Of a DNA stretch of 17,704 bases, positions 1-6,252 are shown in pieces. This DNA comes from JBMNTU01 sp050945895 (lineage in GTDB: Bacteria; Bacillota; Clostridia; Christensenellales; Christensenellaceae). The notes beneath the pieces are model-generated. The model searched no databases. It was not told the origin of the DNA and worked only from the letters and a program-made list of their open reading frames with translations. Each line of letters opens with the position of its first letter. The stretch's first letter is position 1. The translations under genes were made by a program, and so were the position numbers. The DNA lies in assembly GCA_050945895.1 (NCBI GenBank), contig JBMNTU010000044.1, positions 1-17,704 on the forward strand. The letters are read 5' to 3'.

Positions 1-270
1 AAACGCCTGTGCAAGGCCGTCCGGAGAGGGCTGCTCCTTGTAGCTCAGCGCAATTCCAAACTGAGAGCCGTCGCCCAGCAGTGCCCGGAAGTGCGGGAGG
101 TCGGCCGGTGTGGAGATAATCAGTATATCCTGAATGCCTGCAAGCATCAGTGTAGAAAGCGGGTAATAGATCATCGGCTTGTCGTAAACCGGAAGCAGCT
201 GCTTGCTTGTAATAATGGTCAACGGGTACAGCCTTGTGCCCGAGCCGCCCGCCAGAATAATCCCCTTCAT
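1..270 (-). CDS. rmlA: Glucose-1-phosphate thymidylyltransferase, partial (first 90 residues)
   Basis: Makes dTDP-glucose from dTTP and glucose-1-phosphate, the first step of dTDP-L-rhamnose synthesis in the cytoplasm. The visible N-terminus carries the family signature: MKGIILAGGSGTRLYPLT (nucleotide-binding glycine loop), then SKQLLPVYDKPMIYYPL at about residues 22-38, and GDGSQFGIALSY near 67-78. The gene runs off the left edge of the window, so about 70% of the usual roughly 290 residues is missing. The ATG at 268-270 is preceded by an AAGGAAAGG ribosome binding site. It lies 23 bases downstream of the glycosyltransferase gene on the same strand and is probably cotranscribed with it. The remaining rml genes would be expected to the left. 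Confidence in the family is very high. The rhamnose assignment (rather than another dTDP-sugar) rests on the neighbour. Confidence 0.95.
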   Translation of the reverse strand, partial: MKGIILAGGSGTRLYPLTIITSKQLLPVYDKPMIYYPLSTLMLAGIQDILIISTPADLPHFRALLGDGSQFGIALSYKEQPSPDGLAQAF

Positions 271-293
271 TTTTATCGGTCCTTTCCTTGTAT

Positions 294-1073
294 TCACGAT
301 CGGTCGCCGTCGCCCTTCCACTTCAGGAAATATTTGAACATGGAATTTATATGGATTAGCAGGTATTTTAGTTTTTTGGCGCTATCCCGCTTGTAATCGT
401 GGTATATCTTTGCATATGGATAGAATACGACACGCGCATATTTGCGGAAGGTCCGGGTGAGGTCGGCGTCCTCAAAATACATGAAATACCGCTCGTCAAA
501 GCCGCCGATTTTTACAAGCAACTCGGTGCGGCAAAACATAAAACAGCCGGATGCAAACTCAATATCCGTCACGTTCGATAGGTCTTCATCCAGCATCTTG
601 TAATGCTGCCGGTATTGCTCCCACTTTTGTTTTAGCGGCAGGCGGTTTGCAATCAGGTATTTCAGCTTTGGGTTGCGCTTTGGAAGGTGCTGCGGATCGC
701 CATTGGTAAAATAGACGGCAGGCGTACACATTCCAATGTCCGGATTTTTCTGCATAAAGCCGTATAGCTCTGTAAAAATATCGTCGTATAGAATGATATC
801 CGGATTTAAAACCGCATGGTACTCCGAGTCGATTTTGCTGAGGATAACGTTGTTTGCGCGGCCATAGCCCAAATTTTTATCACAAAAAACAACATCGATG
901 GCGGAAAATTCGGCCGCCAGCTTTTCGATGCTGTCGTCCGTTGAAGCGTTGTCTATAACGTATATCTTTATTTTGATACCGCGTGTATGTTCTAAAATGG
1001 AGCGGATAGCCACGCTGGCCCGCTTGTAGTCATTATAATTCACAATACTGACTGTGACGTTGTATCTCAACAA
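294..1073 (-). CDS. Family 2 glycosyltransferase, rhamnosyltransferase-like
   Basis: Probably transfers a sugar, plausibly rhamnose from dTDP-rhamnose, to a cell-surface glycan at the cytoplasmic face of the membrane. The 259-residue protein has a GT-A fold layout: VSIVNYND near residues 8-15, DNAST near 41-45 (nucleotide binding), and NPD near 93-95 in place of the DxD metal motif, as in WbbL/RfbF-type rhamnosyltransferases. A GGFDERYFMYFEDADLT stretch in the second half contains the ED acceptor-site acidic pair. No transmembrane segment is evident. Two adjacent TTG codons (1071-1073 and 1068-1070) can serve as start. GGAG lies 4 bases before the first and 7 before the second, so the second has the more normal spacing. 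The stop is 23 bases before rmlA. Acceptor and exact donor are not determinable here. Confidence 0.85.
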   Translation of the reverse strand: MLRYNVTVSIVNYNDYKRASVAIRSILEHTRGIKIKIYVIDNASTDDSIEKLAAEFSAIDVVFCDKNLGYGRANNVILSKIDSEYHAVLNPDIILYDDIFTELYGFMQKNPDIGMCTPAVYFTNGDPQHLPKRNPKLKYLIANRLPLKQKWEQYRQHYKMLDEDLSNVTDIEFASGCFMFCRTELLVKIGGFDERYFMYFEDADLTRTFRKYARVVFYPYAKIYHDYKRDSAKKLKYLLIHINSMFKYFLKWKGDGDRS

Positions 1074-1169
1074 GGCTCTCCTTCAATACTTCTGCAGATA
1101 TATAGGTCATTATACCACACCGGCCCCCAAAAGCCTGGGAGTGGAGTCTGGCGGAATTTGCCTCCGCCC

Positions 1170-1198
1170 ATTATACCATCTGGATGTGCGCTTTTCCA
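1170..1198 (-). promoter_or_regulatory. Candidate promoter for the glycosyltransferase-rmlA operon
   Basis: Read on the minus strand, TGGAAA (1193-1198) is followed after 17 bases by TATAAT (1170-1175). TGG directly before the latter gives an extended -10. A second TGGTATAAT copy lies at 1109-1117 on the same strand with a poor -35, so two start points are possible. Sequence-based prediction only. Confidence 0.45.
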
Positions 1199-1226
1199 TA
1201 ATATTTTAACACATTATGAAATATGG

Positions 1227-1255
1227 TTCAGTAAACGCCAAAACTATGGTATAAT
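1227..1255 (+). promoter_or_regulatory. Candidate promoter for the sortase-speDE run
   Basis: TTCAGT (1227-1232), a 17-base spacer and a perfect TATAAT (1250-1255) preceded by TGG (extended -10, 1247-1249). The predicted start near 1262 gives a leader of about 30 bases. The -35 is weak but the extended -10 compensates. Confidence 0.5.
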
Positions 1256-1293
1256 ACGTCCTGTATATTTTACAAATAAAGGGGAAAAACGGC

Positions 1294-2100
1294 ATGGCGA
1301 CCGAGAATGAAGATAAAAAGAACAATGCGGGCAAAAAGAAAAACTGGGTATTCAACATAGTCATTATTGCTGCGGCCGCAGTGATTGCGATTGCGCTGAT
1401 TAATATTTTTGTAATTAAAAGCGAGGATTCGCGGAACGAAAAAAACTATGAGGCACTGCGCCAATATGCCGTAACGCCGCCCGATACGGCAGAGGTGGCC
1501 GGCGGCCTTACACGTGTTATAGACTGGAATGCGCTGCTTGCCGTCAACCCGGATATCAACGGGTGGATCATTGTATCCGGAACGGATGTCGATTATCCGA
1601 CGGTTAAAGGCGAAGACAACGATTTTTATATGACGCACAATGCAAACGGCGAAGAGAACCGCGCAGGCGCTATTTTCCTGGACATGAACTGCAACGCCGA
1701 TTTTTCAAACCAGAATACGATTATTTATGGGCACAGGCAGAACGACGGGTCCATGTTTGGAACGCTTTCGAACTATAGGGAGGAAAGCGTACACAACGAA
1801 AACGGTACGGTGCTTATTTATACGCCGGACAATAAAATACATTTTTATGATATTTTTGCTACATATACGATTGAAGACAACCCCGAAACATACCAGATTG
1901 GCTTTGCTGACGAAGAAAGCTATGAAACATACCTGACACGCGCTAAAAACCGTGCAGACTTTGCGAAAGAGACTGCCGTTCCGGTTTCGGCGGAAAGCAA
2001 TATCATCACGCTTTCCACCTGCGTCCAAGGGCAGGACACCCAGCGCTACATTGTGCAGGCAGTGCTTGTCGAAACGGTCGACGGGCCGGTTATACCATAA
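1294..2100 (+). CDS. srtB: Class B sortase
   Basis: A membrane-anchored cysteine transpeptidase that would attach proteins bearing a C-terminal sorting signal to peptidoglycan or to one another. After a Lys/Asn-rich cytoplasmic tail, residues 20-41 form one hydrophobic membrane segment, followed by an extracellular catalytic domain. The triad is visible: His147 in IIYGHRQN, Cys243 in the TLSTC motif, and Arg251 in QRYIV. The insertion with a helix between strands (EESYETYLTRAK, about 207-217) is typical of class B rather than A, C or D. Length (268) fits the family. AGGGG at about 1279-1283 precedes the ATG. No protein with an LPXTG- or NPQTN-like C-terminal signal is seen in this window, so its substrate is elsewhere. 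The speD start is only 25 bases downstream with no terminator between, which suggests cotranscription. Confidence 0.93.
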   Translation: MATENEDKKNNAGKKKNWVFNIVIIAAAAVIAIALINIFVIKSEDSRNEKNYEALRQYAVTPPDTAEVAGGLTRVIDWNALLAVNPDINGWIIVSGTDVDYPTVKGEDNDFYMTHNANGEENRAGAIFLDMNCNADFSNQNTIIYGHRQNDGSMFGTLSNYREESVHNENGTVLIYTPDNKIHFYDIFATYTIEDNPETYQIGFADEESYETYLTRAKNRADFAKETAVPVSAESNIITLSTCVQGQDTQRYIVQAVLVETVDGPVIP

Positions 2101-2125
2101 AGTGTTTTTTTGATGGAGGAGAGGT

Positions 2126-2878
2126 TTGGAAAAGCTAAAGCTTTATGGGTTCAACAACCTTACGAAAACGCTTAGTTTCAATATCTATGATATCTGCTAT
2201 GCGGAAACACCCCAAGACCGAAAAAGCTATATTGAATACATCGACGAGTGCTATAATGCAGAGAGACTGAAGGAAATTTTATCCAGCGTGGCCGATAAAA
2301 TCGACGCGCAGATTTTGAATATTGCACAGCAGGACTATGAACCGCAGGGCGCGAGCGTGACAATGCTTATTGCGGAAGAAGAGATGACGCACCCATTAAA
2401 CATCGTAGAACATTTGAACAAGAGCCACCTGACAGTACACAGCTACCCCGAGAGCCATCCGCATCGGGGCGTATGTACGTTTCGGGTGGACATAGACGTT
2501 TCTACATGCGGAGAGATATCTCCCCTGAAAACGCTGGATATTTTAATCGAAAGCTTCGATTCGGATATCATTACGCTCGATTACCGCGTACGCGGCTTTA
2601 CACGCGAAGCAAACGGGCAAAAGCTGTTTATGGACCACGAGATTGCATCCATTACCGACTATATTCCCAAAGACATATTGAGAAACTACCAGACCAACGA
2701 TATCAATCTGTATGAAGAGCGGATTTTCCATACGCGTATGCTGGTCCGGGAGTATGACCTCGATAATTACTTGTTTAACCTGAATGCGGAAGACCTAGAC
2801 GAAGAAACGACAGAGCGGATCGAATGGCTGATTAACACCGAAATGTGGGAGATATACGATGGCAGGAACATGGAATGA
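2126..2878 (+). CDS. speD: S-adenosylmethionine decarboxylase proenzyme (E. coli SpeD type)
   Basis: Decarboxylates S-adenosylmethionine to supply the aminopropyl group for spermidine synthesis. The proenzyme cleaves itself to create a pyruvoyl cofactor. The cleavage site is seen as Lys99-Ser100 in LNKSHLTVHSYPESHP. The conserved TFRVDIDVSTCGEISPLK follows, with Cys128 in the position of the catalytic cysteine. At 250 residues it is close to the E. coli-type enzyme (about 264) and much longer than the archaeal/Bacillus SpeH type. The start is TTG at 2126, preceded by a very strong GGAGGAG at 2115-2121. An ATG at 2113 is in another frame. The last 20 bases overlap speE, so the two are translationally linked. 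Confidence 0.95.
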   Translation: MEKLKLYGFNNLTKTLSFNIYDICYAETPQDRKSYIEYIDECYNAERLKEILSSVADKIDAQILNIAQQDYEPQGASVTMLIAEEEMTHPLNIVEHLNKSHLTVHSYPESHPHRGVCTFRVDIDVSTCGEISPLKTLDILIESFDSDIITLDYRVRGFTREANGQKLFMDHEIASITDYIPKDILRNYQTNDINLYEERIFHTRMLVREYDLDNYLFNLNAEDLDEETTERIEWLINTEMWEIYDGRNME

Positions 2879-3734
2879 CAAATGGTTCTATGAAGAATAT
2901 TCAGAAGGCGCGCGCTTTGGTATACGTATAAAAGAGCACCTGGTGGACGATGCGAGCGATTACCAGAAGATCGACTTTTTCGATTCTTACGAGTTTGGCC
3001 GCTTTTTTACGCTGGACGGCTTTATTATGATTACAGAAAAAGATGAGTTTATCTATCATGAGATGATCGTACATGTGCCCATGGCGACCTGCCTGGAAGC
3101 GAAAACCGCGCTTGTTATCGGCGGCGGGGACGGCGGAACGGTGCGCGAGCTTACGCGCTATAAAACACTGGAACGCATCGATATGGTGGAGATAGACGAA
3201 AAAGTAGTTTCGCTGTGCAAACAATATCTGCCAAAAACGGCAGCAGGCTTTTCGGATCGCCGCGTGCACCTGCATTTTGAGGATGGCGTAAAGTGGGTGA
3301 AAAACTGTACGCAATCGTATGATATTATCATCATTGATTCCACAGACCCCATTGGCGTGGGGGAGGGGCTGTTTACACAAGCGTTTTATTTGGATTGCCG
3401 CCGCATTTTAAATGAGAATGGCGTGCTAATCAACCAGCATGAAAGCCCCTATTACGAAGGAGATGCCAAGATGATGGAGCGCGCGCATAAAAGAATAGAC
3501 TGCGTGTTTCCTGTTGCCCGGGTCTATCAGTTCCATATGCCGACTTATGCGTCGGGGCATTGGCTCTTTGGATATGCCTCAAAGGGGAAGGACCCGCTGA
3601 AGGATTTGAGCGAGGCTGCATGGAACAAGCTGGGCATTGCAACGGATTACTATAATACCCAGCTGCATAAAGGCTGTTTTGCGTTGCCCAATTATGTGAA
3701 AAAGCGCTTAAATACGGCAGTGGCCGAATCTTGA
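2859..3734 (+). CDS. speE: Spermidine synthase (aminopropyltransferase)
   Basis: Transfers the aminopropyl group from decarboxylated S-adenosylmethionine to putrescine, giving spermidine and methylthioadenosine, in the cytoplasm. The 291-residue protein has the N-terminal beta domain (WFYEEYSEGARFGIRI) and the Rossmann-type domain with GGGDGGTVRE at 88-97, VEIDEKV at about 110-116 and the catalytic loop DSTDPIGVGEGLF from Asp160 with Asp163. The His-Glu pair in IYHEMIVHVP (about 66-75) is the usual substrate-site motif. The ATG at 2859 lies inside speD with its own GGGAG at 2847-2851. The adjacent speD makes the function unusually certain. Which diamine is preferred (putrescine or another) cannot be read directly. 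Confidence 0.96.
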   Translation: MAGTWNDKWFYEEYSEGARFGIRIKEHLVDDASDYQKIDFFDSYEFGRFFTLDGFIMITEKDEFIYHEMIVHVPMATCLEAKTALVIGGGDGGTVRELTRYKTLERIDMVEIDEKVVSLCKQYLPKTAAGFSDRRVHLHFEDGVKWVKNCTQSYDIIIIDSTDPIGVGEGLFTQAFYLDCRRILNENGVLINQHESPYYEGDAKMMERAHKRIDCVFPVARVYQFHMPTYASGHWLFGYASKGKDPLKDLSEAAWNKLGIATDYYNTQLHKGCFALPNYVKKRLNTAVAES

Positions 3735-3766
3735 CTAAATATTTATAGTTTATTTAAAAATAACTG

Positions 3767-3795
3767 TTGCATAATTATGAATTGTGTTATAGAAT
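3767..3795 (+). promoter_or_regulatory. Candidate distal promoter of the DUF4214 gene
   Basis: TTGCAT, a 17-base spacer and TAGAAT (3790-3795). If used, the transcript would start near 3802, at the first base of a palindrome, and have a leader of about 240 bases. Lower weight because the region is AT-rich. Confidence 0.4.
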
Positions 3796-3801
3796 AATAA
3801 C

Positions 3802-3825
3802 ATATCTTAATGAATATTAAGATAT
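3802..3825. repeat. Perfect AT-rich inverted repeat, possible operator
   Basis: Arms ATATCTTAAT (3802-3811) and ATTAAGATAT (3816-3825) are perfectly complementary, separated by GAAT. It sits 6 bases downstream of the candidate -10 at 3790-3795, where a repressor could block transcription. It could also be a 5' hairpin of the leader. No T-run follows, so it is a poor terminator. Confidence 0.5.
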
Positions 3826-3857
3826 ATCAATCCCCACCCTTTTATTATTTTTTGGAT

Positions 3858-3883
3858 GGCCGGACGGTAAAAACCGTCCGGTC
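3858..3883 (+). terminator. GC-rich hairpin, possible speE terminator or leader element
   Basis: CCGGACGG (3860-3867) pairs perfectly with CCGTCCGG (3874-3881) around a TAAAAA loop, with a further G-T pair outside. The following bases are only moderately T-rich (GTCGTTACTTTAT), so intrinsic termination would be imperfect. It is the only strong hairpin between speE and the next gene. Confidence 0.45.
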
Positions 3884-3964
3884 GTTACTTTATCCGTATA
3901 ATAATAATCCCTTGCTGGTGCTGTGTATTGGCGTTTTTATACTGGAAAACAGAGAAATACGCGG

Positions 3965-3993
3965 TTGAAAAATGCCGCCTTTTTTGTTACACT
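3965..3993 (+). promoter_or_regulatory. Candidate proximal promoter of the DUF4214 gene
   Basis: TTGAAA (3965-3970), a 17-base spacer and TACACT (3988-3993), giving a start near 4000 and a leader of about 40 bases to the ATG at 4040. Confidence 0.5.
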
Positions 3994-4039
3994 GAAAAGA
4001 CAATTGACAAATCATTCTATACAGGTTGGAGGATTACCG

Positions 4040-5458
4040 ATGAAAAGATGGATTATGGTGCTGTTGGCATGCCTGGTTATGGTTATGCCTATTACTGTTG
4101 CGGCGGCAGAAGCCGGGCAAGAGGAGCTGGTTCCGGAGATAGGGACAGAAGAAGTGATTGGAGATATCCAGCAGCAGTTGGAAGAGGAAGCGCAGATCAT
4201 CCTGCAGCAAGAAGAGGCTGCTGAAGCAGATGTGCCGGAAGAGACCGAAGAACCGGATGCGGCCATGGCTGCCCAGTCTGTGGATAGCGAGCCGGGGCGC
4301 AAAACACTGGAAGCTTCGGCAGACCCGTATTCTTCTGCAATCGACCCGTCGATATTGATGGATACATACAGCACAATGGCGGATGTATACAATCCGAATT
4401 ATCTGATGATTACCGATCCTTCCGACGGCAGCACGTTCAACGTTGGACAAAAGCTGTTTGTTAATACACTCGTGCGCCAGCAGCAAAACAAATTGTTTGG
4501 GGTGTACATATACAAGAATGGAAGCTTTTATGCCCGCCTGATTGACGAATATGCGATTGATCCTGAGGACGCTAACATCAATTTGTTTCTGGGATGGGAT
4601 ACGGAAAAATACGCCGTAGGCGAATACCAGATCATTTCGTTCTCATACGTTTGGGATGCCAACAAAAAAGTACAGATCGAATATATGGATTCTATCACGG
4701 TCATGCTGCAAAAAACGGATACCAGTGCAATCGAAGCGTTTGTGACCCGCCTGTACGAAAAGGTGCTGGGGCGCCCGGCAGATCCGGCAGGAAAAGCCGG
4801 TTGGGTAAATCGGTTGGCGTCAAAATCGGAAACGGGAAGCCAGGTTGCGTACGGATTTTTCTTCAGCCCGGAATTTGTAAATAGAAATGTCTCTAAGGCA
4901 GATTTTGTAGAGACGCTTTATACTACAATGCTGGACCGGCCTTCCGATTCGGCGGGGAAAGCAGGCTGGGTATCTCGGTTGGATGCAGGGGAAAGCCGTG
5001 AATCCGTTTTTGCAGGTTTTGTAAACTCGCCCGAGTTTGGAAAGCTGTGCAGTGCTGCCGGAATTGTGCAAGGTACGTTCAATGCAAATAAAATGGGAGA
5101 AAACAGCGTATATTCATTTGTTTGGAGGCTTTATGGCATCGCGCTCGGCCGAGAAGCTGATACTGCAGGGCTGAATGCCTGGGTAGAGCAGCTTGTTTCC
5201 AAAAAAAGCACGGGAACACAGGTGGCGTACGGATTTTTTATGAGCCCTGAAATGGATGACAAAAACCTCTCGGACAGCGAGTTTGTAGAGCTTCTCTACA
5301 GGACCATTCTATCGCGCGAGCCTTCTTATGCCGAGGTGCGGGACTGGATACAAAATAGCTTTTTTAAATATGGTCAGACCCGCGAAGATGTATTTTACGG
5401 ATTTGCCAACTCTAAAGAATTTGATGAGCTGTGCGCTTCGTATGGAATCACCCGGTAA
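4040..5458 (+). CDS. Secreted protein with four C-terminal DUF4214-type repeats
   Basis: An exported protein of unknown function, 472 residues from the ATG at 4040. That start is chosen because GGAGG lies 5 bases upstream (4028-4032... GGAGGATTACCG) and it begins a clear signal peptide: MKRW, a hydrophobic core to about residue 18, and an Ala-rich cleavage region near 21-23. An upstream in-frame ATG at 3923 would bury this signal. Residues 25-75 are Glu-rich and low in complexity. Residues 120-225 form a beta-rich segment (PSDGSTFNVGQKL, YEYQ-like strands) that may be Ig-like. The rest is four related units of about 50-60 residues (229-281, 285-347, 357-406, 413-470) with the pattern F-V-x-x-L-Y-x-x-x-L-x-R-x-x-D-x-x-G-x-x-x-W and a closing GFxxSPEF. 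This is DUF4214, found in surface and adhesin-like proteins. There is no LPXTG signal or C-terminal membrane helix, so it is not an obvious substrate of the nearby sortase. Confidence 0.88.
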   Translation: MKRWIMVLLACLVMVMPITVAAAEAGQEELVPEIGTEEVIGDIQQQLEEEAQIILQQEEAAEADVPEETEEPDAAMAAQSVDSEPGRKTLEASADPYSSAIDPSILMDTYSTMADVYNPNYLMITDPSDGSTFNVGQKLFVNTLVRQQQNKLFGVYIYKNGSFYARLIDEYAIDPEDANINLFLGWDTEKYAVGEYQIISFSYVWDANKKVQIEYMDSITVMLQKTDTSAIEAFVTRLYEKVLGRPADPAGKAGWVNRLASKSETGSQVAYGFFFSPEFVNRNVSKADFVETLYTTMLDRPSDSAGKAGWVSRLDAGESRESVFAGFVNSPEFGKLCSAAGIVQGTFNANKMGENSVYSFVWRLYGIALGREADTAGLNAWVEQLVSKKSTGTQVAYGFFMSPEMDDKNLSDSEFVELLYRTILSREPSYAEVRDWIQNSFFKYGQTREDVFYGFANSKEFDELCASYGITR

Positions 5459-5536
5459 AAAAGCTATCTGCGTATAAAACAAAAAAGTGACGTATGTCCT
5501 GAATCAAGAAAAGCAGACAAACAGAAAATATTACGG

Positions 5537-5572
5537 AAATTGGCCCCTGCACTCGTCGGGGGCCAATTTTTG
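5537..5572 (+). terminator. Rho-independent terminator of the DUF4214 gene
   Basis: AAATTGGCCCC (5537-5547) pairs with GGGGCCAATTT (5559-5569) around an 11-base loop, followed by T residues to 5571. An 11-bp perfect stem 79 bases after the stop codon makes this a strong call. The A/T outer arms could also allow function in the other direction. Confidence 0.85.
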
Positions 5573-5624
5573 TAATCTATGGGTGGTCGGTTGTGTAAAA
5601 AAACGAATGCTTGAATCGTTGCCT

Positions 5625-5698
5625 GCGTCTGCTTTTGCCATTACCTGTCAACTGGCGGTTGAGAACCAACCCGCTCATTCGGTTTCTGGCAAATACGC
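5625..5698 (+). other. Candidate structured RNA or dispersed repeat
   Basis: Outer arms GCGT (5625-5628) and TTTGCCA (5634-5640) pair in order with TGGCAAA (5687-5693) and ACGC (5695-5698). An inner arm GCGGTTG (5655-5661) pairs with CAACCCGC (5667-5674) with one bulged C. The nested arrangement lies between two terminators and may be a small RNA or a mobile-type intergenic repeat. No named RNA family was recognised. Confidence 0.35.
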
Positions 5699-5738
5699 TT
5701 AAATAATTTGCTTTTTAGTTCACTGTGGTATTTTCCGT

Positions 5739-5789
5739 GCAATAAAAAAAAGTCTATCATGCTTTTACATCATAGACCTTTTTTATTGC
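5739..5789. terminator. Bidirectional terminator
   Basis: GCAATAAAAAAA and GTCTAT (5739-5757) face ATAGAC and TTTTTTATTGC (5772-5789). Each strand gives a hairpin with an A-tract before and a T-tract after. It separates the plus-strand region from the small gene on the minus strand, whose stop is at 5848. Confidence 0.75.
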
Positions 5790-5847
5790 CTGGCTTTAGT
5801 GTAGTACTACATATGCCGCATTTTAAAAATATATCAATCCCGGTCAT

Positions 5848-6021
5848 TTATTTTTTGTCCCGCATCATTTCATCGTAAGCGCCCTCATAATCGGCAGAAG
5901 TCACCGTTCCGTCATCCGGAAAGTTTTGCAGGGTGGTATTTTTGTCGTACTCCTTTGGCGCATCGGTTTCCGTAAAATAGCTTTCGTCAGTTGTTTTCTG
6001 GTCGATTACTTTATAAGACAT
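5848..6021 (-). CDS. Small acidic hypothetical protein, 57 residues
   Basis: Not recognised. The frame begins with ATG at 6019-6021, preceded by an excellent AAAGGAGG at 6030-6037 region (spacing about 8 bases) and ends with TAA at 5848-5850. It is followed by a bidirectional terminator, which makes it a likely real gene despite its size. The product starts MSYKVIDQKTTDESYF and ends EGAYDEMMRDKK. It is rich in Asp, Glu, Thr and Tyr, has no hydrophobic segment and no cysteine, and is probably cytoplasmic and partly unstructured. It is divergent from the ACT-like small gene at 6253, with 231 bases between them. It could be a small regulatory or spore-associated protein, but nothing in the sequence establishes this. 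Confidence 0.72.
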   Translation of the reverse strand: MSYKVIDQKTTDESYFTETDAPKEYDKNTTLQNFPDDGTVTSADYEGAYDEMMRDKK

Positions 6022-6252
6022 AATAAATACCTCCTTTCCATCTTATGCTATTTGGTATTACCGCCACTCCAAAAACAACATAGCGTTTTGTGTCGCATAT
6101 ATGCGGCTATAGAAAAGCTGTTTTTAAACTTTTCTACCAGTGGTTGATATTACTATAAACCGAATGCGCACCGGGGTATCAGCTAAAAACAAAAAAATTT
6201 GATTTATGTTGTGCGTGAGGTGGGTATATTAAAAAGAAAAGGAGGTTTGGTT
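6022..6252. promoter_or_regulatory. Divergent control region of two small genes
   Basis: 231 bases between two divergent starts. It contains CGCATATATGCG (6094-6105, perfect 12-bp palindrome) and an inverted repeat TAGAAAAG/CTTTTCTA (6110-6117 and 6129-6136, 11-base loop). TATATT at 6225-6230 is a possible -10 for the plus gene but lacks a well-spaced -35. No convincing housekeeping promoter was found for either direction. Confidence 0.4.

Larger units (their letters stand above)
3735..4039. other. 305-base intergenic region before the DUF4214 gene
   Basis: It contains no supportable gene. It holds an upstream promoter-like element (3767-3795), a 10-bp-arm AT-rich palindrome right at the predicted start site (3802-3825), a GC-rich hairpin (3858-3883) and a second promoter-like element (3965-3993). 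No known riboswitch core was recognised. Confidence 0.6.
5459..5847. other. 389-base intergenic stretch with terminators and a candidate structured element
   Basis: Between the DUF4214 gene and the small minus-strand gene. It holds the terminator at 5537-5572, nested inverted repeats at 5625-5698, the bidirectional terminator at 5739-5789 and a 12-bp palindrome (TGTAGTACTACA, 5800-5811). A 71-codon open frame at 5487-5702 has no ribosome binding site and reads through the terminator, so it is not called as a gene. Confidence 0.6.

Noticed and set aside
1150..1168. Hairpin GGCGGA/TCCGCC as a terminator
   Set aside because: Only 6 bp, no T-run on either strand, and it lies between divergent promoters where no transcript ends.
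3923..4039. N-terminal extension of the DUF4214 protein from an upstream in-frame ATG
   Set aside because: It would place 39 residues before an obvious signal peptide, and the ATG at 4040 has its own GGAGG; it also overlaps the proximal promoter.
3735..4039. Possible riboswitch in the DUF4214 leader
   Set aside because: Hairpins are present, but no conserved core of a riboswitch class I know could be identified.
5487..5702. 71-codon plus-strand open frame
   Set aside because: No ribosome binding site, and it reads straight through the strong terminator at 5537-5572; its conserved-looking part is better treated as a possible structured or repeated element.
6199..6252. N-terminal extension of the ACT-like protein from an upstream ATG
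   Set aside because: The AAGGAGG before 6253 fixes the start there; the extension has no ribosome binding site and the fold begins right after 6253.
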